Source: Bacteroidales bacterium (GTDB lineage: Bacteria; Bacteroidota; Bacteroidia; Bacteroidales; Muribaculaceae). Taken from it: a stretch of DNA of 8,161 nt. This document shows positions 1 through 5,245 of this stretch, in pieces. The stretch covers positions 1 through 8,161 of the forward strand of contig SFLG01000089.1 of assembly GCA_004553485.1 (NCBI GenBank), written 5' to 3'. Positions within the stretch are counted from its first letter, which is position 1, and every line of letters starts with the position of its first letter. The notes beneath the pieces were generated by a model that was not told the origin of the DNA, ran no database searches, and saw nothing but the letters and a program-made list of their open reading frames with translations. A program made the position numbers and the translations under genes.

Positions 1-82
1 TGCTTTTTTTGTGTATGTAGTAAGGGAATGTAGAGATGTAAGAGCTGTCTCAGACGGAAGGACCTTCTCGGATGTAAGAGCT

Positions 83-230
83 TTGGGGGCCAAACTCCGT
101 CGCATAGCCCGGTTAACGTTGACCCGACAAAAAATTTCTGTTCCGTGAACTTCCGTCTGTTCAGTGCCTACAAAGAGCGCAGCGAATTTGAAAAGTGTTC
201 CGTGTCCTCCAAAATCCTTCAATTCAAAAA
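83..230. repeat. Direct repeat, copy A (~148 bp)
   Basis: This block recurs almost unchanged at 391-537. Both copies begin TTGGGGGCCAAACTCCG, pass through GGTTAACGTTGACC, TGTTCCGTGAACTTCCGTC, GTTCAGTGCC and AGCGCAGCGAATTTGAAA, and end near TGTTCCGTGTCCTCC plus AAAATCCTT. Differences are scattered single bases and a one-base length change. The offset is 307-308 bases. I see no reading frame that explains the conservation, so this looks like a noncoding repeat. Whether it is dispersed elsewhere in the genome cannot be seen here. Confidence 0.85.
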
Positions 231-390
231 TCCTCCAACTCCCGAATTATTTTTATCGCAGAAATGAAGGGAATCGGCAACGAGCGGTCCCTCCATAGGC
301 AGAGGTTCCGGCACGCCATAGGTCTCGCGTTCCGGCTGTTCCGTGACGCATCCATTCGCGCAGCGATAATGGATGCCCGTCCTAAGGAAA
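231..390. other. Unique core between the two direct repeats
   Basis: No gene can be supported here. A 60-codon minus-strand frame (401-219) and an 86-codon plus-strand frame (455-195) cross the core and run into the repeats. Neither shows a leader, a signal or a recognisable domain. The minus-strand frame has a cysteine- and proline-containing middle (CANGCVTEQPE), which may be the trace of a recurring genomic element or of a decayed gene. Confidence 0.4.
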
Positions 391-537
391 TTGGGGGCCA
401 AACTCCGCCGCAGAGCCCGGTTAACGTTGACCGGGCAAAAAAATCTGTTCCGTGAACTTCCGTCTGTTCAGTGCCAACAAAGAGCGCAGCGAATTTGAAA
501 TCTGTTCCGTGTCCTCCAAAATCCTTTGGTTCAAAAT
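391..537. repeat. Direct repeat, copy B (~147 bp)
   Basis: Second copy of the block at 83-230, in the same orientation, after a ~160-base core (231-390) that is not shared. Each copy carries two TGTTCCGTG words 57 bases apart (139 and 196; 446 and 503). The core carries a fifth at 337. The regular internal spacing suggests the repeat itself has substructure. Confidence 0.85.
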
Positions 538-569
538 CAAAGCCCTTAGATTAAAAACCTGCAGTTTAA

Positions 570-601
570 TTATTTAAGTTCCGCAAGATCAACTTAAATA
601 A
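570..601. other. Perfect 11-bp inverted repeat (hairpin)
   Basis: TTATTTAAGTT at 570-580 and AACTTAAATAA at 591-601 pair perfectly around a 10-base loop (CCGCAAGATC). A second, weaker stem follows at once: GGTCG (604-608) with CGACC (615-619). There is no T-run, so a standard intrinsic terminator is not supported. Options are a protein-binding site, a structured leader or a relic mobile-element end. Confidence 0.7.
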
Positions 602-692
602 GAGGTCGGGGTGGCGACCGTTGCTGACCATAAAATTTTGTGATTTGTATTTTATTAATTTTGGTGTGAAAAATTCTTGCACATGGGCCAAC

Positions 693-700
693 TAATTTTG
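693..700 (+). promoter_or_regulatory. Candidate -7 box for the 55-residue protein
   Basis: TAATTTTG matches the Bacteroidetes -7 consensus TAnnTTTG and continues TTTGCGGG, as do two other -7 boxes in this window. No TTG/TTTG element lies at the expected 19-21 base spacing upstream. A second match (TAATTTTG, 656-663) lies 37 bases upstream and also lacks a proper -33. If used, the leader to the start at 833 would be about 125 bases. Confidence 0.4.
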
Positions 701-714
701 CGGGCGAGAACTAT

Positions 715-750
715 CAGCAAACGATACAGCAAACAACAGAGCAAACAGCA
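715..750. repeat. 12-bp tandem repeat, three units
   Basis: AGCAAAC recurs with a strict 12-base period (716, 728, 740), giving CAGCAAACGATA, CAGCAAACAACA and GAGCAAACAGCA. It would lie in the leader of the small gene at 833 if the -7 box at 693 is active. Confidence 0.6.
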
Positions 751-832
751 TAGACGACACGCGACAGTCAACCCCGGCCATTCGCCGCGCCAACCCCGAC
801 ACATTCAGCCTAACAATTAAAATACAACAACC

Positions 833-1000
833 ATGCTCACAAAAAAAGAAATCTTTATCATAATTCTCTATATAATAGGTTATTTTGCTGCCATCTATCT
901 TATCGCCTGGCTGATAATCTCCATTAGTCCGTTCTTCATCGCGGCCATCGTCTTTGTCCCCTGGCTGATAGCTGCCCTCAAAGACGGCGCAAAGGTATAG
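833..1000 (+). CDS. Small hydrophobic membrane protein (55 aa)
   Basis: An ATG at 833 opens a 55-codon frame ending in TAG at 998-1000. The start follows an A-rich leader (AACAATTAAAATACAACAACC), typical of Bacteroidetes translation starts. The protein begins MLTKKEIF, with positive charge near the N terminus. Residues 7-31 form one long hydrophobic segment and residues 34-49 a second, separated by Ser-Pro at 32-33, and the tail is short and polar (KDGAKV). This is what a small one- or two-pass inner-membrane protein looks like. I do not recognise a family. It is too short for length alone to prove coding, and the evidence is the leader, the charge pattern and the uninterrupted hydrophobicity. 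Downstream is the HipA-like unit, which has its own -7 box, so the two are probably not co-transcribed. Confidence 0.55.
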   Translation: MLTKKEIFIIILYIIGYFAAIYLIAWLIISISPFFIAAIVFVPWLIAALKDGAKV

Positions 1001-1046
1001 TTTGGGAACAAACCGGAAATATGGTGCAGATAACGTTCGGCCCTAC

Positions 1047-1075
1047 ATTGCACCCTAAAACAATGCACCGTAAAA
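1047..1075. repeat. Short direct repeat with TGCACC core
   Basis: ATTGCACCCTAAAA (1047-1060) and AATGCACCGTAAAA (1062-1075) are 15 bases apart in register with two mismatches. An inverted half (GGTGCA) lies at 1023-1028. It sits about 80 bases upstream of the -7 box for the kinase gene, a possible place for an operator or activator site, but no regulator can be named. Confidence 0.4.
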
Positions 1076-1152
1076 TGAGCTTGTTCGACAGTTTGCTTGC
1101 CGACTGACGGCAAATTTTGGCGGTAAAGGGCAAATATTCAGCGGGGAATGAT

Positions 1153-1160
1153 TACCTTTG
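1153..1160 (+). promoter_or_regulatory. -7 box for the kinase/DUF3037 unit
   Basis: TACCTTTG matches the Bacteroidetes -7 consensus exactly. The expected -33 TTTG is not found at 19-21 bases spacing; the nearest TTTG is 1116-1119, too far. The leader to the start at 1278 would be roughly 110 bases. Confidence 0.5.
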
Positions 1161-1277
1161 TGATACAGACGGGGCAAAACTTTTCCGTTGCACTGAGGTT
1201 ATAGTGTAAACCGAGGCCGAAGTGCAATCGGCTCCACAGCGACAACCCGCAGGTAACAAGTCCCGTCTATACTGAAA

Positions 1278-2054
1278 ATGGAAATACGCAGAGAAAACGT
1301 CACAAGATATATCACCCCGTTGCGCGAGGGCGGCAGCCTGCCGGCTCTTGCCGAGGCTTCGGACGGCTTCAAATATGTCGTCAAGTTCCGCGGCGCCGGC
1401 CACGGTCCAAAGGCGCTCATTGCCGAATTTATTGGCGGCGCCGTAGCCACGGCCTTGGGCTTAAGGGTACCCGAGCTGGTGCTTCTCGACGTCGATGAGG
1501 ACTTTGGGCGCACCGAGGGCGATGAGGAAATCCAGGACCTGCTGAAGGCCAGCCGCGGCCTCAACCTGGGCCTGCACTATCTGTCCGGAGCAATGACCGT
1601 CGACCCATACGTCAACGGCATAGACGGGCTCACGGCCTCAAAGATTGTCTGGCTCGACGCTTTCCTCACAAACATCGACCGCACGTTGCGCAACACCAAT
1701 ATGCTTGTGTGGAACAACGAGCTGTGGCTCATCGACCACGGCGCCTCGCTGCTGTTTCATCACTCGTGGAGCGACCCCGAAAAGGCCGCCCTCTCGCCTT
1801 TCCCCTATGTGCGCGACCACGCCCTGCTGTCAAGAGCATCAAAGATGGAGGAGGCCGACAAGCTCATGCGCCAGAAAATCACGCCGCGTACGCTCGAGAA
1901 AATTGTCGACGCCATCCCCGACAAATGGCTGCAGTGGGAGGAAGGACCATCCCCCGAAGAGATAAGAAAGGCGTACCGCACCTTCCTGGTAAAACGCCTG
2001 GCCAACTCGTCTGTCTTTGTCAAAACCGCCGTCGAGGCCCGCAACAACCTGTGA
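1278..2054 (+). CDS. HipA-like kinase (HipA_2 family)
   Basis: 258 residues, a compact relative of the HipA/PI3-4-kinase-like fold. Seen in the sequence: a candidate ATP-binding lysine in KYVVKFRG (K36); a conserved helix with E50 (AEFIGGAVATALGL); the catalytic loop NIDRTLRNTNML with D134 as presumed base and N139/N141 as metal ligands; and the metal-binding aspartate D153 in WLIDHGA, followed by LLFHHSW. The motif pair DRTxRNxN...LIDHGA is characteristic of the short HipA-like family often found beside DUF3037. It is smaller than classical HipA (about 440 residues) and lacks that protein's N-terminal subdomain. No HipB-type DNA-binding antitoxin is encoded nearby. The likely activity is protein phosphorylation, but the substrate is unknown. 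The ATG at 1278 follows TATACTGAAA and is the first usable start. The gene ends two bases before the next start, so translation of the pair is probably coupled. Confidence 0.88.
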   Translation: MEIRRENVTRYITPLREGGSLPALAEASDGFKYVVKFRGAGHGPKALIAEFIGGAVATALGLRVPELVLLDVDEDFGRTEGDEEIQDLLKASRGLNLGLHYLSGAMTVDPYVNGIDGLTASKIVWLDAFLTNIDRTLRNTNMLVWNNELWLIDHGASLLFHHSWSDPEKAALSPFPYVRDHALLSRASKMEEADKLMRQKITPRTLEKIVDAIPDKWLQWEEGPSPEEIRKAYRTFLVKRLANSSVFVKTAVEARNNL

Positions 2055-2056
2055 CT

Positions 2057-2440
2057 ATGGAGGACACCAATCTTTACGAGTACGCTGTTATACGCTATGT
2101 CCCGCGGGTCGAGCGCGAAGAGTTTGTCAACGTCGGCCTGGTGATGATGTGCAAGCGCCGCCGCTGGATGCGCGCGGCCATACACCTGCCGCTCGGGCGT
2201 CTCGCCGCCTACGACTGCGGCCACACGCCCGCCGAGCTCGAGCACCAGCTGTCGGTATTCACCGCTCTCAGCCTCGGCGACAAAGACGCCGGCCCGCTGG
2301 CCCAACTGCCCGTCGAAGAGCGTTTCCGCTGGCTCACCGCCGTAAAAAGCGCCTGCATCCAGACCTCGCGCCCCCACCCCGGTAAAACCGCCGACCTCGA
2401 CGCCACCTTCACCCGCCTCCTCACCGAACTCGTCCTATAA
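2057..2440 (+). CDS. DUF3037 protein, partner of the HipA-like kinase
   Basis: 127 residues. The N-terminal half carries the family signature: a Tyr-rich start (LYEYAVIRYVP, residues 6-16), then EEFVNVGLVM (21-30), followed by a basic stretch KRRRW. The remainder is helical and charged, without signal peptide or membrane segment, so it is cytoplasmic. I chose the ATG at 2057 because it lies two bases after the kinase stop (2052-2054) and gives exactly the family's N terminus. The same frame stays open farther upstream (from 1709), but that part overlaps the kinase gene in another frame and is not real. DUF3037 has no established biochemical role that I know of. Its repeated pairing with HipA_2 kinases suggests a substrate, regulator or antagonist of the kinase. 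Confidence 0.88.
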   Translation: MEDTNLYEYAVIRYVPRVEREEFVNVGLVMMCKRRRWMRAAIHLPLGRLAAYDCGHTPAELEHQLSVFTALSLGDKDAGPLAQLPVEERFRWLTAVKSACIQTSRPHPGKTADLDATFTRLLTELVL

Positions 2441-2630
2441 CCACCCCACAAACGCTGCCAACGTCCGTTACCCGTCCATCTCTTCCTGTCTTATTTGGGT
2501 TGTTCGGGGGTATGCCTTGTTGTTTTATCTGCAGGGCCCCGCTTTTTTTTGCAGCCTTATTGTCACACTTGCCACTCTTGCATGTCTTATTTATGAAGCC
2601 TCCCAAAAAACGAAGCTTTAAAGGTAAGAA
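2441..2630. other. Intergenic region before the sigma operon
   Basis: No gene and no match to TAnnTTTG in the plus direction. A 10-base word TGTCTTATTT occurs twice (2487-2496 and 2583-2592). A GGGCCC palindrome and a T8 run (2534-2550) sit between them, with only a weak 5-bp CTGCA/TGCAG stem around them, so a terminator for the DUF3037 unit is possible but poor. The missing housekeeping -7 box would fit a promoter read by an alternative sigma factor, possibly the one encoded next. Confidence 0.4.
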
Positions 2631-3110
2631 ATGAACTCAGACCATAGAAAATACTTCGACTCGCAGATTCTTCCGTGCCACAGAAGAATGTATGCCGCAG
2701 CGCTCGCGATGCTCGGCTCGACGGACGATGCCGCCGATGCAGTGCAGACCGCCATGCTGAATATCTGGGAGGCTGTGGCCGACGGGCGTCGCTTCGATGC
2801 GCCTATGTCGTATGCCCTCTCGGCGCTGAGAAACGTCTGCCTGTCGGCAATCGAGAAACGCCGGAAAAACGTCGGTATAGACACCGTCGATGCCCCGGAG
2901 GCTCCGGATGCCGCCGACGCCCTCGCAAACCTCGGCGACGCAACCAGGCTTCTCGGCCATCTGCCTGAGCGCGAACGGAAGGCTCTCGTGCTGAACGCCT
3001 TCGCCGGCTGCGACGCTTCGGAGATAAGCGCCACTCTCGGGGTCTCGCCCGTGAATGCCCGACAGATTCTCAGCCGAGCCCGCAAAAAACTTCGCTCTCT
3101 CTTTGAATAA
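2631..3110 (+). CDS. ECF-type RNA polymerase sigma factor
   Basis: 159 residues with the two-domain layout of extracytoplasmic-function sigma factors. Region 2 spans about residues 8-79, including the helix with DDAADAVQTAMLNIWEAV (core binding) and SYALSALRNVCLSAIEKRRK (-10 recognition and melting). A short Asp/Ala-rich linker (84-104) leads to region 4, about 107-158, with the LPERERKALVL helix and the helix-turn-helix ASEISATLGVSPVNARQILSRARKKLR. The length is close to normal, if slightly short in the linker. The start at 2631 follows TTTAAAGGTAAGAA, an A-rich leader with a weak AAGG. The next gene, 21 bases on, encodes a single-pass membrane protein of the kind that restrains ECF sigma factors. 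I infer that this factor drives its own operon and responds to envelope conditions; the signal cannot be read from the sequence. Confidence 0.95.
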   Translation: MNSDHRKYFDSQILPCHRRMYAAALAMLGSTDDAADAVQTAMLNIWEAVADGRRFDAPMSYALSALRNVCLSAIEKRRKNVGIDTVDAPEAPDAADALANLGDATRLLGHLPERERKALVLNAFAGCDASEISATLGVSPVNARQILSRARKKLRSLFE

Positions 3111-3131
3111 CCTCTCAATACCTCGACCGAT

Positions 3132-3956
3132 ATGGATAAATCAGTTGCAATCATTAAAGAACTGCTCCGCAAATATTACGCCGGGGAAACCTCCCCGGAA
3201 GAGGAAACCCGACTCTCCGACCTGCTCGAAGCCGCAGCCGAGCTCCCGGAAGAACTCGAGGCCGACAAAGCTATGTTTTGCGCTCTGAAAAACGGCGTGG
3301 AAGAGGCCGAGGCGCCCGAGTGGCTCGAGGCAAGAATCTCGGAGGCCATCGACAAGCGGCAGACACTATCCACACCCTCCTTCCGTGGTCGTTCCGTCCG
3401 CTGGGTCAGGATAGTCACCGCCATTTCAGCCGCCGCTGCAATTCTGCTCCTGATTGCCATCCCATGGCAACATTGGAACATAAGCGACGAGCAGCCCCAA
3501 GCATCCGTTTCCCTCGCAGTAGAATCCTCCAACTCCTCCGGGGCGCTGATGGGTGATGAAGGGAGGGGGATGCGGGAGCAAGCTCCCGCAACAGTGACAA
3601 AGCAGGCCGGGCTGTCCACAGATGCCGGGCTGTCCACTGATCAGGAGGAGAGCCAAAATAAGACTGATGAGCAGGCTCCGGGCACCAGGCTGACCAATTC
3701 CACTCGCACAAATACCATCGCCGCAAAGCTCTCAAAACGCGCGATAGCCTCATTGGCATCGACGGATAAAGCCGCCGAGCCCGTTCTCTCCGACGATGAG
3801 GAACTTGCGATGAAGAAAGGGCTGGCTATGCTCGCCGGCTCGGGCAAAATCCTCAACCTCTCACTGTCCGGCGCCGCCCAATCGGCCAACAAATCAATAG
3901 CCACCGCCGAGTCAACCCTCCGCGAGGGTCTCTCAGGATTGAAAACCCAACTCTAA
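3132..3956 (+). CDS. Putative single-pass anti-sigma factor
   Basis: 274 residues. The N-terminal cytoplasmic part (1-90) begins IIKELLRKYYAGETSPEEETRL and continues with acidic helices (LPEELEADKAMFCAL). This is the usual opening of Bacteroidetes membrane anti-sigma proteins encoded next to ECF sigma factors. One membrane helix spans about 92-111 (WVRIVTAISAAAAILLLIAI), with Arg/Trp before it, as expected for an N-in protein. The periplasmic part holds a low-complexity linker (~120-190) with a tandem duplication AGLSTD-AGLSTD (159-170) and a DNA palindrome at residues 147-153. The tail (~218-274) is helical and alanine/serine-rich (DDEELAMKKGLAMLAGSGK). No zinc-binding HxxxCxxC motif is present. 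Placement and topology support the call; direct sigma binding is inferred. Confidence 0.72.
   Translation: MDKSVAIIKELLRKYYAGETSPEEETRLSDLLEAAAELPEELEADKAMFCALKNGVEEAEAPEWLEARISEAIDKRQTLSTPSFRGRSVRWVRIVTAISAAAAILLLIAIPWQHWNISDEQPQASVSLAVESSNSSGALMGDEGRGMREQAPATVTKQAGLSTDAGLSTDQEESQNKTDEQAPGTRLTNSTRTNTIAAKLSKRAIASLASTDKAAEPVLSDDEELAMKKGLAMLAGSGKILNLSLSGAAQSANKSIATAESTLREGLSGLKTQL
3571..3590. repeat. 20-bp palindrome inside the anti-sigma gene
   Basis: TGCGGGAGC and GCTCCCGCA are perfect 9-bp complements separated by AA. The site lies in the coding region for residues 147-153 (MREQAPA), in the low-complexity periplasmic linker. Its GC-rich, REP-like look contrasts with the surrounding codons and suggests an inserted palindromic element tolerated in a spacer. 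Confidence 0.7.
3606..3641. repeat. In-frame 18-bp tandem duplication
   Basis: GCCGGGCTGTCCAC occurs at 3606-3619 and again at 3624-3637, period 18 bases, encoding AGLSTD twice. Because the unit is a multiple of three, gain or loss would change linker length without a frameshift. Confidence 0.75.
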
Positions 3957-3987
3957 AATAATATTCTAACTCTAATAAAATACTCTT

Positions 3988-4452
3988 ATGAAACCCCTGA
4001 AACTTATCCTCACTCTGGTAGCCATCCTCTGTATAGCACCGCAGGTTCTCGCACAGCGGGTGTTTAGTGAATACCCCGCCCAAAAAGACATCACTTCGGT
4101 CTACATCTCCAAGACCGCAATGAAGCTCGGACTCTCCTCGATGAACGACTCGTCAATCAGCGGCATCATCGAATCGATTACCAACCCCGGCGGAATGGAA
4201 GTGATCACCGCCAATTCGCCCAAAGCAGTGGCACTCGTGAAAGCCGACTGCGAAAAGGTGTTGAAAACGCTCAACCTCGAGGTTCTTCTCGACGTGAAGA
4301 ACGATGATGCAGAAAGCACCTGCATCTACACCGCCGGCGTGGAGGGGGACGTGGCCCACGACATCCTCATCGTCAACGGCAGCAAAAATGAAATCAACAT
4401 CGTCTACATCAAAGGCAACATCAACGTAAAATCCGTAATGGGAGATAAATAA
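3988..4452 (+). CDS. Secreted DUF4252 protein
   Basis: 154 residues. Residues 1-22 are a clear Sec signal peptide (two lysines, a hydrophobic core LILTLVAILCIA, and a QVLA end before Gln23), so the mature protein is periplasmic. The mature part matches the DUF4252 pattern: an early segment with DITSVYISKTAMKL, a central region around GGMEVITANSPKAVALVKADCEKVL, and a C-terminal beta-rich part ending ILIVNGSKNEINIVYIKGNINVKSV. No catalytic motif is visible. Two cysteines remain after cleavage (in KADCEKV and STCIYT) and could pair. The gene lies 31 bases after the anti-sigma gene behind an AT-rich leader (AATAAAATACTCTT) and 3 bases before the next gene. DUF4252 genes commonly accompany sigma/anti-sigma pairs in Bacteroidetes; their role is unknown. 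Confidence 0.85.
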   Translation: MKPLKLILTLVAILCIAPQVLAQRVFSEYPAQKDITSVYISKTAMKLGLSSMNDSSISGIIESITNPGGMEVITANSPKAVALVKADCEKVLKTLNLEVLLDVKNDDAESTCIYTAGVEGDVAHDILIVNGSKNEINIVYIKGNINVKSVMGDK

Positions 4453-4455
4453 GCG

Positions 4456-4989
4456 ATGAAGAATTTAGTCAGACACACTGCAATATTCGCGCTGATAATT
4501 CTTGCGCTCACATCCTGCGGCTCGGCCGGTCAATTCTCATCTCTCAAAGGAATCGACAACGTTGACGTAGTCCACATTCCCCGAGGGCTTATGATGATGA
4601 CTCGCGCATCCGCCGGCAAAGAAGGGGCTACCGAAGCCCGAATGATGAAAAGTGTGAAAAGCATGGACGTCGTTCACTGCGGAAATTCCAAAGCCCGTCA
4701 ACGCGTGATGGACGCCGCTGCCGAAGCCCGCAAAGCCGACAAAAGCGAACTGATAATGAGAGTAGTAGAGGGACGCGAAGTGACCGAAATCTACGGCACC
4801 GTCGACGAAAAGAAGAACACCCTCGGTAACATCCTCATCATCACCGAAGACGCCGCCAACCTCTCCGTGGTGCGCCTCAGAGGCAACTTCAACCTCTCCG
4901 ACGTTATCAACTCCAACTCAAAGAAGGTCCACTTCTTCACCAACGAGCCCAACCACTCCTCCCTCATCGAATCCACCTCCCCCAACTGA
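4456..4989 (+). CDS. DUF4252-like lipoprotein
   Basis: 177 residues. The N terminus is a lipoprotein signal: basic start, hydrophobic core (AIFALIILA) and lipobox LTSC with Cys21. Residues after the cysteine (GSAGQ) lack the acidic run that marks surface export in Bacteroidetes, so a periplasm-facing lipoprotein is more likely. The body parallels the preceding protein: NVDVVHIPRGLMMM at the start, a middle region with SMDVVHCGNSKARQRVMDAAAEA, and an ending NILIITEDAANLSVVRLRGNFNLSDV that matches ILIVNG...INIVYIKGNINVKSV there. I read the two as diverged duplicates of one DUF4252 unit. The C-terminal ~25 residues are polar and not part of the shared domain. The start is 3 bases after the previous stop, indicating translational coupling. 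It is the last gene of the operon, followed by the hairpin at 5044. Confidence 0.82.
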   Translation: MKNLVRHTAIFALIILALTSCGSAGQFSSLKGIDNVDVVHIPRGLMMMTRASAGKEGATEARMMKSVKSMDVVHCGNSKARQRVMDAAAEARKADKSELIMRVVEGREVTEIYGTVDEKKNTLGNILIITEDAANLSVVRLRGNFNLSDVINSNSKKVHFFTNEPNHSSLIESTSPN

Positions 4990-5043
4990 CACTCCCTGCT
5001 CCCCAAGCTCATCCTTATCTCACTCCATATACCGACCGTGAAG

Positions 5044-5130
5044 GAGGCTGTGTCAAAATTGAACTGCACCCCAAAAGTTTTGTGTCTAACTTTTGGGGTG
5101 CAGTTCAAAATAGGCGCAGCCTCTTTTTAT
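5044..5130 (+). terminator. Long hairpin plus T-run, operon terminator
   Basis: Perfect 21-bp inner arms (5059-5079 and 5088-5108) close an 8-base loop (TTGTGTCT). Outer arms GAGGCTGTG (5044-5052) and CGCAGCCTC (5115-5123) pair with one G-U. The stem is followed by TTTTT (5124-5128), on the plus side only. It therefore terminates the sigma/DUF4252 operon, which ends at 4989. The stem is much longer than termination needs, so a palindromic mobile element (MITE-like) that supplies a terminator is also possible. On the minus strand no T-run follows, so it probably does not act for the GH89 gene except as an RNA stabiliser. Confidence 0.8.
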
Positions 5131-5215
5131 AACATGCTGAAAAACATAAAACAAAGCCCTGACTTTCACAAGCCGAGGCTTCGACCGCCTCCTTGCCGAG
5201 CTTGTCCTCTGATCA

Positions 5216-5231
5216 GGGGAACGGGCTCTAA
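5216..5231. repeat. 16-bp inverted repeat, left copy
   Basis: GGGGAACGGGCTCTAA, the exact reverse complement of 8064-8079. It lies 15 bases beyond the GH89 stop, so the GH89 message carries TTAGAGCCCGTTCCCC in its 3' region. A near-palindrome with TGATCA (5207-5220) abuts it. Confidence 0.75.
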
Positions 5232-5245
5232 GAGCTCTAACACGA

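Noticed and set aside
83..537. CRISPR array
   Set aside because: Only two long repeats with a 160-base core, no short regularly spaced repeats and no cas genes.
1709..2056. N-terminal extension of the DUF3037 frame to 243 residues
   Set aside because: The upstream part lies fully inside the kinase gene in another frame and has no DUF3037 sequence; the ATG at 2057 gives the family N terminus.
2529..2554. Intrinsic terminator after DUF3037
   Set aside because: The stem is only 5 bp and the T-run lies within the loop rather than after the stem.
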